A stretch of 59,960 bases of DNA, taken from assembly GCF_000311825.1 (NCBI RefSeq), contig NZ_HE978568.1:215080-275039 (forward strand), written 5' to 3'. Shown piece after piece: positions 44,059 through 53,671 of this stretch. Under the pieces are notes generated by a model that was not told the DNA's origin, made no database searches, and saw nothing but the letters and a program-made list of their open reading frames with translations. How positions within the stretch are numbered: position 1 is the stretch's first letter; every line of letters begins with the position of its first letter. This DNA is from Peptoniphilus grossensis ph5 (lineage in GTDB: Bacteria; Bacillota; Clostridia; Tissierellales; Peptoniphilaceae). Both the position numbers and the translations under genes were made by a program.

Positions 44059-46575
44059 TCAATTATTATCCTTAGCTGCATTTATGTCCACTATAAAAAT
44101 AGAAAGCATGGTATAAAGTAGCCAGGACTTGTTGGGGTAGGAGAGATAAATTGGCTCCCAAGTTGGAGCAAATTTTTCCTTATAGGCTCTCAGTCCTTCA
44201 AAGGAATAAAATTTGTAGCCAAACTTGTAAATCAAGTAGGCAAGTTTTTCTTCCACAAAACTATTTGTGTTGATGCCAACATTAGATAGGGGCGCCATGC
44301 CCAGGTCAAAATAAACTTTTCCTTGGTCTTTAAAATATAAGAAGAGTTGCAAAAATAGAAAATCCATAATTCCACTTGGCGCATTTTCTCTCTCAAACCT
44401 CATTAGGTCAATTGTCACCCAAGTTTTATTGGGGTTGGGCATAATATTTGCAAAGGCGAAAATTTTTCCATCAGCATCCTTTGCCACAGCCATCTGACAT
44501 AAGTTTAAATAGTCCCTATTAAAGTAGCCAAGAGAAAATCCCTTCTCCCTCTTGCCAGCTAACCAGTCATCAGAAATTTCTTTAAGCCTATTCATAAACT
44601 CATGGTCAAAGGGCGGCTTTATAACTTCAAAAGTGTAGCCTAATTTATCAAACTTTGATAGGACATTTCTCTGTGACTTGTGCTCTCTTCCCTCTAAGTT
44701 AAATTTCCCTAAATCTAGGGCTGCCGTCTCCCCAAATTTTATAAAGGAAAAGCCAAAATCGTGAAGCTTAATAGTTTCCCCTTGTCCAACTTCATAAAAA
44801 ATTGGCTTGTAACCGTAGAGGTCTGCTTCTTTTACAAATTTTTCTAGGAGCTTGTCAAAGTCCTCGGTCCTTCCAAAGGGCTCTCCCATGACAATGACTC
44901 TGTCCTTATAGGTTGAAATAGAAAGACCACAAGTTATGACTCCATCTTCTTCGTAATAATAAAGATCCTTGTCGCCAACTATGGCAAGGGGCGCTTCTGG
45001 AGAGCAGTCGTAGTCACTTAAAAGCTTCCTAATCTTTTCCAGATCCATTTTTTCTCCAAGCTTAACTTTTTTCCCCTTTAAGAAAAACAAAAGTAGTCGC
45101 ATTGAAATAAATAAAAGTATAAAAATAATAGAAAATCGCAAAAAACTTTTCTCAAAGGGAATTAAAAAGAAGTCCCTGTAGTGAATTGGCTTTAGCCTAT
45201 AATTTATTGCCATAAAATAAATGGTAATTACAGAAATCACAAGAAAGTAAAGGCTGTCCATGGTAATTGCCTCAAAGGAATATACAAGTTGTTTTCTGTA
45301 GGGCATCTTTCGCGTGGAAACTGCCAGAAGGATGACTAAAATTAAAAATACCATTTCAATTATTCCAAAGCCGCTTAAAAAAGAATAGATAAGGGCTAGG
45401 GAAAGAAAAATTATGGTAAGTCTTGGTGTCTTCTCCACCTTTTCTCTATTGGCTCTGCCTAAAATTATAAAAGAAACTCCAAAAATTAAACTTGGAAATT
45501 GGTAAATCAAGTTTGCATATAGGGGACTAAACTGACTTAGCCAATAATGTTCATTCATCTCTTCTGGAATAGTTGCAGATAAAATCATAAAACTTCCCGT
45601 CAAATACAAAAAGAAGGAGAGAAGGTCTAGCCCCAAGGACCTCATAATTCTCGAGGGAATCTTGTCATTTTTCTCGTCAAAGATGGTGCCCAAGTCCCTT
45701 ACAAAAAATACAAGTCCAAGGATAAAGGGAAGGATGTAATAAAAAATTCTGTAGAGAAGTAGCCAGCTTAGGACTCTTTCACTTTCAATGCCTATAGAAG
45801 AAAAGGCAGTTAGTATTACAAGGTCAAAGGACCCTAGTCCGCCAGGTATAAAGGAAGAAATCCCAATGATGTTTGCAATAACAAAAGCAGAAATAATTAT
45901 AAAAATATTGAGCCTTATGCCAAGTAAAAATCCAAGGAAGGAGAAGAAAAGTCCTGCACAGGTCCACTCACAAATTGACACAAGAGAAACTTCTGTGGCA
46001 TATTTTTTTGAAAGGGAAAGCTCTCCATCATTTCTAATTTTTGAAAGGAAAAATAAAACAGGATAGTAGAGAATTGCTCCCAGTAACCAAATTTTATAGT
46101 TGATTAAAATTTTGCTCTCATAAAAAATTAGAAACACTAGAGATGTAAGTGCCAAAAAGGACAGACCTGCAAAGTCAAAGAAGAGGGACTTCACCAAAAA
46201 TTTTAAAAAGTGCTTGTCTTCCTTGCCCTCGCCAAAATATCTCATCCTAAGTCCAATATTTATGAGGCCGCCAAAGCCTATTAAATTGTTAAAAGAATTT
46301 ACAGTTATAGATCTTTTTACAATGTAATTTTTGTCCCTGTCTAATTTTAAGAAATTGCTCAAGAGCAAATCGTAGAAGATCATGGGCGAAAAGGCAAGAA
46401 GCCCTAAGACTGCCATGGCGAAAATATTTATTAAAGAAATTTCATTAAAAATATTTGAAACTTCTTCCAGGGAAATTTCCTTTCTTAGTTTTGTAAATTC
46501 AAGAATTACCAAAAGAATTACTCCAAAGAGAAAAATTGGCTTAATTCCCCTGGCAAATTTTTTTAATTTTTCCAC
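44059..46575 (-). CDS. mprF: Phosphatidylglycerol lysyltransferase MprF
   Basis: An 838-residue bifunctional membrane protein. The N-terminal half (about 1-510) has roughly fourteen hydrophobic segments: the flippase domain of MprF, including FIPGGLGSFDLVILTAF. The C-terminal half (about 520-838) is the soluble GNAT-like synthase domain, with KSQRNVLSKFDKLGYTFEV and FDLGMAPLSNVG. It adds an amino acid (usually lysine from Lys-tRNA) to phosphatidylglycerol and flips the product, giving resistance to cationic peptides. It starts at GTG 46575, overlapping the TAG of the hydrolase gene, so it is coupled to it. Confidence 0.93.
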   Translation of the reverse strand: MEKLKKFARGIKPIFLFGVILLVILEFTKLRKEISLEEVSNIFNEISLINIFAMAVLGLLAFSPMIFYDLLLSNFLKLDRDKNYIVKRSITVNSFNNLIGFGGLINIGLRMRYFGEGKEDKHFLKFLVKSLFFDFAGLSFLALTSLVFLIFYESKILINYKIWLLGAILYYPVLFFLSKIRNDGELSLSKKYATEVSLVSICEWTCAGLFFSFLGFLLGIRLNIFIIISAFVIANIIGISSFIPGGLGSFDLVILTAFSSIGIESERVLSWLLLYRIFYYILPFILGLVFFVRDLGTIFDEKNDKIPSRIMRSLGLDLLSFFLYLTGSFMILSATIPEEMNEHYWLSQFSPLYANLIYQFPSLIFGVSFIILGRANREKVEKTPRLTIIFLSLALIYSFLSGFGIIEMVFLILVILLAVSTRKMPYRKQLVYSFEAITMDSLYFLVISVITIYFMAINYRLKPIHYRDFFLIPFEKSFLRFSIIFILLFISMRLLLFFLKGKKVKLGEKMDLEKIRKLLSDYDCSPEAPLAIVGDKDLYYYEEDGVITCGLSISTYKDRVIVMGEPFGRTEDFDKLLEKFVKEADLYGYKPIFYEVGQGETIKLHDFGFSFIKFGETAALDLGKFNLEGREHKSQRNVLSKFDKLGYTFEVIKPPFDHEFMNRLKEISDDWLAGKREKGFSLGYFNRDYLNLCQMAVAKDADGKIFAFANIMPNPNKTWVTIDLMRFERENAPSGIMDFLFLQLFLYFKDQGKVYFDLGMAPLSNVGINTNSFVEEKLAYLIYKFGYKFYSFEGLRAYKEKFAPTWEPIYLSYPNKSWLLYTMLSIFIVDINAAKDNN

Positions 46576-47300
46576 TAATTAACCTCTTTCTTTAAAAAAT
46601 CAAGGACCACTTGGTTGTATTCATGGGGCTTAGTCCTTGCCACCTTGTGTCCATGATTTTTTATAATATATAATTTAGATTTTTTTATTTTTTTAGCAAT
46701 ATTGTGAAAGTTTTCCAGATAAATTAAGTCTCTCTCGCCAGCAATAATTAAAACTGGAAAATCAAACTTTTCGTAGTCGGAATCCACAATTTTTATTTTA
46801 TCAAAATTTAATTTATAAACAGAAAAATAATTTCTAAGACCTGTAAAAATTTTGGATAATATTTTTAGGTTGTAGTAAAAAATGTAGGTGGCGATTCTTG
46901 GAATAAGTTTTACCTGTGAAAAATCCTTGTTGGGAGAATTTAAAATAAGCCTCTTAACTCTCTTGGGATAATTTTTTGCAAAAGTTAGGGCTAGATTTGC
47001 CCCGTCAGAAAAACCCAAAATATTTATGGTCTCTATCTTTAATGCTTCCAAGACCTCATAGACATCAAGGGACAAGTCCTCCAAATTTAAAGAATAATTT
47101 TTGTCGCTTTTGCCATGACCTCTTGTGTCCATGGCTATGACCAAAAAATCCTTCTTAAAGACAACAATTTGCTTTTCAAAAAAGGAATAGTCGTCACCAT
47201 TTCCATGTAGCAGTAAAAGTGGCTCTCCACTTCCAAGAATTTTTACAAAAATTTTTGCACCGTCGCGCATTTCAATAAATTTATCCAAATCCCTCACCAA
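46575..47300 (-). CDS. Alpha/beta hydrolase
   Basis: A 241-residue alpha/beta-hydrolase. The oxyanion region LLLHGNGDDYSFF (about 28-40), the nucleophile elbow GFSDGAN (Ser about 97, G-x-S-x-G with D instead of the usual acid), an Asp in IAGERDLIY and His in NHGHKVA form the triad. The substrate is unknown. The start is uncertain: TTG at 47300 is used here, GTG at 47297 is an alternative, both with a weak AAGGTGG. It precedes mprF. Confidence 0.8.
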   Translation of the reverse strand: MVRDLDKFIEMRDGAKIFVKILGSGEPLLLLHGNGDDYSFFEKQIVVFKKDFLVIAMDTRGHGKSDKNYSLNLEDLSLDVYEVLEALKIETINILGFSDGANLALTFAKNYPKRVKRLILNSPNKDFSQVKLIPRIATYIFYYNLKILSKIFTGLRNYFSVYKLNFDKIKIVDSDYEKFDFPVLIIAGERDLIYLENFHNIAKKIKKSKLYIIKNHGHKVARTKPHEYNQVVLDFLKKEVN

Positions 47301-47376
47301 GCATATTCTACCACCTTTAAAAGATGATGGCTTAACTTTTAACTTGCCAAGGCAAAAAAAATTTTCAAAGAAAAAA

Positions 47377-47874
47377 GAGGCTGTTGCAAAAGTCCCATAA
47401 TAGAAAAAGACGAGGAAACATAAAAATCCTCGCCTTTTTTTGATACAATGTATTTTTGAAAACCGTTACAAATACATATAACAAGAGGGTAAAGAATTCA
47501 TAATATGTAATGACAGATACAGAAAAAGAAAGATTGGATACATAACAATAACAAAAATCTACAGATCTTTCAACTGGAACAAAGAAGGACAAAAAACCAA
47601 AGTAATCTACATATCAGAAACATTTCAAAAATATAGAGAAGAATCCCTAAAAAACATAATATCCGACCAAGGAATAGAAGAAAGAATAAATAGATCAATT
47701 CAAGCCGAAGGAGCATTTTCCAAAATAAAGTTAGGCTTAAACTACAACATATTCTACCACAGAGGAAAAGAAAACATAATAAGTGAAATATGCCTCTTAT
47801 CAATAGGGCTAAACTTAAATACTTGATAAAAAAATGATGTTGCAGAGTAGAATCATCTATTCTGCAACATCACC
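47377..47874 (+). mobile_element. IS1182-type relic, internally deleted (copy 2)
   Basis: About 0.5 kb matches both ends of the IS at 26192 and its transposase C-terminal region, with more base changes than copy 3, so it is older or faster diverged. The first internal deletion has its junction at AAATACAT, which is present at 26285-26292 and 27420-27427 of copy 1. The second is at GGCTAAAC-TAAATA, present at 27757 and 27932 of copy 1. The right-end hairpin is intact. It bounds the left of the iron-type cassette. Confidence 0.8.
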
Positions 47875-47889
47875 TTCTCATTCTTATTT

Positions 47890-49278
47890 TCAAACCATTT
47901 CATATATTCCATCCGCTACCGTATTTAAAAACTCATAATCATGCGAAACAACAATTACAACTTTATTAGATTTTTTTGCCAAATCTTTTATAGCTTCTGA
48001 TACAATTATCATATTTTTGAAATCTAAGCCACTTGTAGGCTCATCAAAGATTATGATTTCTTTATATGAAAGTAGAGCTAAGGCAATTGTTAACCTTTGT
48101 TTTTGTCCTCCTGAAAGCGACATTGGATGCTTATCTCTATATTTATCTAATCCAAGCCTATTTAGAACTACATCTACCTGATTTAATCTATCCTCAGATA
48201 AATTTAATTCACATTCTTCTTTTACGCTTCGAGTAAATAATTGTGAATTAATGTCTTGTGTTACAAGGTATGTGTTTTTTAATCTATCTTTATTATTTAA
48301 AAGTTTATTGTCTAAAAAAATACTTCCTGTATTTTTCTTCATAAGTCCTGAAATACATTTTAACAGACTTGTTTTTCCTATACCATTTTTCCCAACTATA
48401 CCTAATACTTCACCTCTATTCAAAGAAATATTAATATCTTTAAATATAAAATTTCCATTTATTATATACGATAAGTCTTCACATAAATACTCATCATTTT
48501 TATTAAATTCTTTTTCAAGAACTTCCAACTTCGGAGTAGATAAAGTTCTAATTTTGAGTTTATTTTCTTTTTTTGAGTTAAATAATTTTATCTCTTCTTG
48601 TGTAAAACAATCCTTAATTATGCCTTCGTCTATATAATATGCTTTATCAATAATGTCTTTTAAGTAATATAATCGATGTTCTGCAACTATAATTGTCTTC
48701 CCTTCTTTTTTAAATATTTCAATATTGTTTTTTATCGTTTCAATTGTATCCATATCAAGATTTGAAGATGGCTCATCCAATACGACAATATCTGTGTTTA
48801 ATGCAAAAATAGATGCAAAAGCTAAAATTTGTTTTTCCCCACTCGACAATGAGATGACATTTTTCCCTAATAATCTATCTATATTTAAATTATTAATAGT
48901 TTTTTTTAAGCTTTTTTTTATTAACTCTGGATCAGCTCCCATATTTTCAAGACCAAATACAATTTCTCCCTCGACATCAGAATTAAAAAATTGAGATTTT
49001 GGATTTTGAAATATCGAACCAACTTTTTCTGAAATTTTATATTGTGATATATTTCTAGTAGATTCTCCCTCTATTAAAACTTCTCCAACAAAGTCAGTTT
49101 CTTCTTCAAAATGTGGTATAATTCCATTTATTAATTTAGTCAATGACGTTTTGCCTGAACCACTTAGTCCCATAAGTAGTATACATTCGCCTTTTACAAC
49201 ATTTAAGTTGATATCTTTTAATATTTTATATCCCGTTTTAGAGGTACAAGATACATCATTTATATTAACATAACCCAT
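47890..49278 (-). CDS. ECF transporter ATPase, two fused ATP-binding domains
   Basis: A 462-residue protein with two ABC cassettes. Domain 1: Walker A GLSGSGKTS, VISLSSGEKQIL signature and VLDEPSSNLD. Domain 2 (from about residue 250): Walker A GKNGIGKTS, signature LSGGQKQRL and IFDEPTSGLD. Fused EcfA1-A2-like proteins of this size pair with an EcfT and an S component, both of which follow upstream in the same operon. The C-terminus ends 16 bases from the IS relic; it may have been shortened slightly. Confidence 0.88.
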   Translation of the reverse strand: MGYVNINDVSCTSKTGYKILKDINLNVVKGECILLMGLSGSGKTSLTKLINGIIPHFEEETDFVGEVLIEGESTRNISQYKISEKVGSIFQNPKSQFFNSDVEGEIVFGLENMGADPELIKKSLKKTINNLNIDRLLGKNVISLSSGEKQILAFASIFALNTDIVVLDEPSSNLDMDTIETIKNNIEIFKKEGKTIIVAEHRLYYLKDIIDKAYYIDEGIIKDCFTQEEIKLFNSKKENKLKIRTLSTPKLEVLEKEFNKNDEYLCEDLSYIINGNFIFKDINISLNRGEVLGIVGKNGIGKTSLLKCISGLMKKNTGSIFLDNKLLNNKDRLKNTYLVTQDINSQLFTRSVKEECELNLSEDRLNQVDVVLNRLGLDKYRDKHPMSLSGGQKQRLTIALALLSYKEIIIFDEPTSGLDFKNMIIVSEAIKDLAKKSNKVVIVVSHDYEFLNTVADGIYEMV

Positions 49279-49288
49279 TCTAACTCAC

Positions 49289-49945
49289 CTAAAATATAAC
49301 CATAATTAAAACAACAGATAAAATCACTAATACATCATAAACAGTAAATTTAAAATCAATTATCGTTGTTTTTCTACCTGGATTCTCGACTCCTCGTGTT
49401 ACAGCTGCCTTAGATAACTCTTCAGACATATCAATTGCAGAATTTATTATAGGTACAACAAATATATCCATGTTTTTAATCATACTAATCCCCCTAATCT
49501 TCATTGATTCTCTAACACAATGTATATCTTGTCTTAATGTGGGAAAATATCTATAAGTTATCATAAATGCTAAAATAAAATTTTCTGAAAATTTAAATTT
49601 TCTAAAAACTCCTGCAATTCCTCTTACAGTCACCGTTTTGTATAACAATGTTCCTGCCATTATGCAAGGAAAAATCTTCCTTGCATAAGAAACAGGTACA
49701 ATAAATGTCGTTACAATCCACTTGGGTGAATGGGGGAAAACAAAATAATTTATTATTAAAAAAGTAATAAAAGTTAAATATACTTTTAATCCTGATTTAA
49801 AATTTCCGCAAACTGTCAAAATAATCAACAAATAGCTCATTAAAATTAATTCACTTGCCACAGATCTACTTTTAAAGAAAAATATATTTACCAATAAAAG
49901 CAATATTATTGGGGTTCTAGGATCTAATTTTAATCGCTTGAACAT
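49289..49945 (-). CDS. ECF transporter T component (EcfT)
   Basis: A 218-residue membrane protein with the EcfT features: five or so hydrophobic segments, and the cytoplasmic coupling motifs RESMKIRGIS and ELSKAAVTRGVE (both versions of the ARG box that contacts the ATPases). ATG at 49945 is used rather than TTG 49963; it overlaps the end of the S-component gene. Confidence 0.85.
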   Translation of the reverse strand: MFKRLKLDPRTPIILLLLVNIFFFKSRSVASELILMSYLLIILTVCGNFKSGLKVYLTFITFLIINYFVFPHSPKWIVTTFIVPVSYARKIFPCIMAGTLLYKTVTVRGIAGVFRKFKFSENFILAFMITYRYFPTLRQDIHCVRESMKIRGISMIKNMDIFVVPIINSAIDMSEELSKAAVTRGVENPGRKTTIIDFKFTVYDVLVILSVVLIMVIF

Positions 49946-49946
49946 T

Positions 49947-50534
49947 TTAATTTCTTGCCTCAAAATTTTTATACAAAAATGATTTTAAAATTCCACAAGA
50001 TAATAATCCAAAAACAAATGGTGTTACAATTAACACAATTAACATTTGTGTATTAATAAAACTTTTTAATGTATTAACATAATCTACTGGCATTCCATTT
50101 TCAAGTATTTTTGATATGAATTCATCTTTTAAAATCCATACTTGTGCTGGAGAACCTATCATACCTAGTGAAAAAAAAGCATATGAAAGTGAATTCCCTT
50201 TATAACTATCATACTTTGATAGGTACCTTATAACTTCTGCCAAAATACTGGCAATTGCTAATGATGCAATTATTATTAAACTAAATTGACCAGTTAAATA
50301 GTATATTATAGCAACAATAGCTCCCATTATTATGACTGCTCCTGTTTTTTTAACTTTTTGAACCATAATCATATATGGTATAGCTCCAACCAAGGCTATA
50401 AATCCAGGCATAAGTATCCACATTAATGGATGAAGACCGCCTAAAAGCATAAACCCAAAATTAATTGCAAAATATATTGCAGTAAATATACCTATTGTAA
50501 TAACATCTTTTCCTTTTAATTTTTTATTATCCAT
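49947..50534 (-). CDS. ECF transporter S component (MptD/Trep-Strep family)
   Basis: A 195-residue membrane protein with six hydrophobic segments, matching the MptD-family substrate-specific component: GKDVITIGIFTAIYFAINFGFML at the start. The substrate of this family is not firmly known. It stands at the head of the three-gene ECF unit and follows the MATE gene; the ribosome-binding site is GAGGGGA. Confidence 0.82.
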   Translation of the reverse strand: MDNKKLKGKDVITIGIFTAIYFAINFGFMLLGGLHPLMWILMPGFIALVGAIPYMIMVQKVKKTGAVIIMGAIVAIIYYLTGQFSLIIIASLAIASILAEVIRYLSKYDSYKGNSLSYAFFSLGMIGSPAQVWILKDEFISKILENGMPVDYVNTLKSFINTQMLIVLIVTPFVFGLLSCGILKSFLYKNFEARN

Positions 50535-50581
50535 TTTAATCCCCTCAATAAATAAATTCTTCTGCCATTTTTGTCTTTTCT
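50534..50581. repeat. 48-bp direct repeat, copy B (right after MATE)
   Basis: Nearly identical (one or two changes) to 51939-51986, which is the 3' end of the ABC transporter gene plus its spacer. Read on the minus strand, copy B encodes the same last residues (KTKMAEEFIY and stop) but is out of context here. Confidence 0.85.
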
Positions 50582-50594
50582 CTTTATTTTATTT

Positions 50595-51938
50595 TTAATT
50601 TTTTACATTCATATTTGAAAGAGCCTTGGCTTGCATTGCTAAACCTACCATTATCATAGTAAAATCTACAACTGGTTCTGCCCACCAAACAGCCCCTGCT
50701 CCAAATATTCTTGGCAATATAAGTAAGGCTGGGACAAGTAGTATTAACTGCCTTAGCATTACAATAATTCCAGCTTTTTTCCCATCCCCAATCGCTTGAA
50801 AAAAAGTTATTGTCATAATCATAATTCCATAAAGAATAAATACTGAATAGAATATTCTGAAATTATTAACTCCGCTTGAAATTATATCCTGACTTACTTT
50901 AAATAAACCAAGTAACTGTTTTGAAAATACTTGTGCTGGTAACCAAAAAATTGCTGCAAGTACTGTTCCTCCTATAGAAAATATCTTCATAGTTTCCTTT
51001 ACTCTATTGTATTGTTTTGCTCCAAAGTTTGTGCCAATAATCGGCTGTAACCCCTGACTCATTCCCCAAATTGGTATAAATGAAAACCCATAAAATCTCA
51101 AAGTTGCTGACATTAATATTGCATTTGGATCTCCACCATATTTAAAAGCTTGTTTATAAAGTAATGTTTGTTGAACCATGAAAAATACTTGCATGATCAT
51201 AGCTGATACTCCTACTCCAAACATTTCCTTTGATATATCTTTTTCTTTTTTTATTTTCCCTATTTTTACATTTTCACTTTTATTCTTAAAATAATAAAGA
51301 GTAATGACAGCTTGAATTATTTGTGCTGTTACAGTGGCTATAGCTGCTCCCTCAATGGCATAATCGCCCATTAATTTCATTAGTATTGGATCAAGAGCTA
51401 TATTGATAAAGGCACCAAGTCCCATAATAGTCATTGCTCTTTTCATAAGACCTTCACCACGCATTACCATATTAGCTGACTGGGTAAAGTTTACAAATAT
51501 TGAACCTATAAATATTACTCTTAAATATCTTATTCCTAATGCCTTTATTTCTCCTGTTGCTCCAACTAAATCTAAAAAATATGGTCCTAGAAGTATTCCT
51601 CCTATTGTTATAATCGTTGAAAAAAAGATAACCCAATAGATAAGATTTCCCATAAGTTTGTCTATAGTATCATTATCACCTTTTCCCATGGCTCTTGATA
51701 AAATGGATGCCGAACCTATCCCTATAAGCGTTGCAATCCCATTATTAAAAAATGTAAGTGGCATAGCTATTGAGCAAGCCGCCATAGCATTCTCACCAAT
51801 TATTTGTCCAGCAAATATTCCATCCATAAGTGGATATAGGCCTATAACTACCATCCCAATTACTGCTGGTATAGATAATTGAAACATTAAAGACAATGGC
51901 TTCTTGGTTAACAACTGTTCTTTCATGTTTTGTTCCAT
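50595..51938 (-). CDS. MATE family multidrug/organic-cation efflux protein
   Basis: A 447-residue protein with twelve hydrophobic segments of the MATE family (PAVIGMVVIGLYPLMDGIFAGQIIG, IGIGSASILSRAMGKGDN, GEGLMKRAMTIMGLGAFINIALDPI repeated in the second half as IPIWGMSQGLQPIIGTNFGA). These exchange drugs for Na+ or H+. The ATG at 51938 has GAGGGGA upstream. It is bracketed by a 48-bp direct repeat, so it seems to be an insert in the operon. It may also export a siderophore in this context. Confidence 0.9.
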   Translation of the reverse strand: MEQNMKEQLLTKKPLSLMFQLSIPAVIGMVVIGLYPLMDGIFAGQIIGENAMAACSIAMPLTFFNNGIATLIGIGSASILSRAMGKGDNDTIDKLMGNLIYWVIFFSTIITIGGILLGPYFLDLVGATGEIKALGIRYLRVIFIGSIFVNFTQSANMVMRGEGLMKRAMTIMGLGAFINIALDPILMKLMGDYAIEGAAIATVTAQIIQAVITLYYFKNKSENVKIGKIKKEKDISKEMFGVGVSAMIMQVFFMVQQTLLYKQAFKYGGDPNAILMSATLRFYGFSFIPIWGMSQGLQPIIGTNFGAKQYNRVKETMKIFSIGGTVLAAIFWLPAQVFSKQLLGLFKVSQDIISSGVNNFRIFYSVFILYGIMIMTITFFQAIGDGKKAGIIVMLRQLILLVPALLILPRIFGAGAVWWAEPVVDFTMIMVGLAMQAKALSNMNVKN

Positions 51939-51986
51939 TTTTAATCCCCTCAATAAATAAATTCTTCTGCCATTTTTGTTTTTTCT
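51939..51986. repeat. 48-bp direct repeat, copy A (3' end of ABC transporter)
   Basis: The original copy: it covers the last codons of the ABC transporter gene and the ribosome-binding site of the following MATE gene. See copy B at 50534-50581. Confidence 0.85.
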
Positions 51987-53671
51987 ATTAAATTCTTGTA
52001 AACTTTTGATTTTTGTAAAAGCTCTTCATGCTTGCCTTGGCTTTCAACTTTTCCGTTTTCAAGAACTACTATCTTATCTGCATTTTCTATGGATTTCATT
52101 CTGTGTGAAATGATGACAACTGTTTTATCTTTAATTAAATTATTTAATGACTCTTGAATTTTTTTCTCATTGTCAACATCAAGGCTTGCTGCTATCTCAT
52201 CTAAGATCAATATCGGTGCATCTTTTAAGAAGGCTCTGGCTATTGATAATCTCTGTCTTTCTCCCCCTGATAGCTCAGCACCGTTCTCACCAATAAGAGT
52301 ATCGAAACCCTTATCCATTTTTTCTATAAAATCTGTGCAATTTGCAAGTTTTGCTGCTCTTTTAACTTCTTCGTCACTTGCATCTTGCTTACCAATTCTA
52401 ATATTTTCCATAACGCTTTGATTAAAGAGAACTACATCTTGGAAAACTATAGAGACCTTATCAAAAAGGGATTCTGTTGATATTTCTTTTATATCTTTGC
52501 CATCGATTAAGATTTTTCCCTTGTCATAATCATAAAGTCTTGATATAAGTTTCAAGATAGTTGTTTTACCACAGCCGCTTGCTCCTACCAAAGCAGTGAC
52601 CTCTCCCTGCTTAGCCTTAAAGCTTAGGCCATTTAAAACTTTTGCGTCTTTATTGTAGGCAAACTCAACATCTTTTAGATCAATATCAAATTTTTTCAAA
52701 TTATAATCTTCGCCTTCTTGTAATTCTTGATTTTGAATTTCCTTTAATCTTTCAATCTTTGGTGTTAAATAAAATATCTCCATCATGCCCTCTTTAGATG
52801 CATCTAGAGCGTCTTTTATCTTCATAGCCGCTAGTAAATATCCTATAAGGTAGAGGGCGCTTATCTCTTTATTAATAATTAGATTTACACCGACAAATAT
52901 TACGACAGCAAGGGAAATAAAGCTAAATATTGAAGATATGGACATTATTAAGATGTTTGAAATTTCTGCTTTTAAGTGCACTTTTTCACTTTTATCCATT
53001 TTTTCATATAGCTTATCTTTCATTTCCTCTGATAAGCCATAGGCTTTAATCTCCATTTGCATCTCGATATTTTCTTGAAAGCTTTCTGAGTTTTCTCTTA
53101 AGACCTTGTAATATTCTTTCTCTCCCTTAACTGAATGTTTTTTAGATAGTGGTATAAATATAAAGCTTAGAACCGTTGGTATAATTACAGCTAAACCCAT
53201 CTTCACATTGCCCACTAGCATCATGATGGATATTAGTGGGAAAAAGAGTACCATGCCGCCCACCTTTGGTATCGAGTGGCTCATTGCATGCTCTATTCCT
53301 TCAATGTCAGCCATGATTGTTTGCGCTAGGTCAGAAATATCATGTTTAGAAAAGTAAGATAGAGGTAATTTTGATAAATTTTCTGCTGTTCTTATTCTTA
53401 AGTCTGCACTTTCTTGATATGTTGTGCTATATAATTTATCGTATTCGATAGAAAGCAAAATATACATTGCTAGCAAGGTCAAAACTGAGAATACTATATA
53501 AAATCCCTTGCTTTTACCAATATTTTCCAAAACTTCCTGAGCAAAAATCATTAGTAATATGGCAGGAAGCATGTTTATACAATAAACGAAAAATGAGGAT
53601 AATGTTGCTTTAGTTAGATTTCTTGCTCCTTTATCTGTAAGAGCAAATCTTTTTTTATAAAACTCCTTCAT
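51950..53671 (-). CDS. ABC half-transporter (permease-ATPase fusion), second of pair
   Basis: A 573-residue protein with an N-terminal six-helix membrane domain (about 1-320) and an ATP-binding domain: Walker A VGASGCGKTT, signature LSGGERQRL, Walker B ILILDEIAASLD. It pairs with the preceding half-transporter. Such exporter-fold pairs next to an AraC regulator resemble IrtAB/YbtPQ, siderophore importers of exporter architecture. The ATG at 53671 (RBS GGAGGG) is preferred to 53695; the reading frame overlaps the end of the first gene. Confidence 0.88.
   Translation of the reverse strand: MKEFYKKRFALTDKGARNLTKATLSSFFVYCINMLPAILLMIFAQEVLENIGKSKGFYIVFSVLTLLAMYILLSIEYDKLYSTTYQESADLRIRTAENLSKLPLSYFSKHDISDLAQTIMADIEGIEHAMSHSIPKVGGMVLFFPLISIMMLVGNVKMGLAVIIPTVLSFIFIPLSKKHSVKGEKEYYKVLRENSESFQENIEMQMEIKAYGLSEEMKDKLYEKMDKSEKVHLKAEISNILIMSISSIFSFISLAVVIFVGVNLIINKEISALYLIGYLLAAMKIKDALDASKEGMMEIFYLTPKIERLKEIQNQELQEGEDYNLKKFDIDLKDVEFAYNKDAKVLNGLSFKAKQGEVTALVGASGCGKTTILKLISRLYDYDKGKILIDGKDIKEISTESLFDKVSIVFQDVVLFNQSVMENIRIGKQDASDEEVKRAAKLANCTDFIEKMDKGFDTLIGENGAELSGGERQRLSIARAFLKDAPILILDEIAASLDVDNEKKIQESLNNLIKDKTVVIISHRMKSIENADKIVVLENGKVESQGKHEELLQKSKVYKNLIEKTKMAEEFIY

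Noticed and set aside
47570-47803. Minus-strand open frame within the IS relic
   Set aside because: It is the complement of the transposase C-terminus and repeats the same shadow frame seen in copy 1; no ribosome-binding site.
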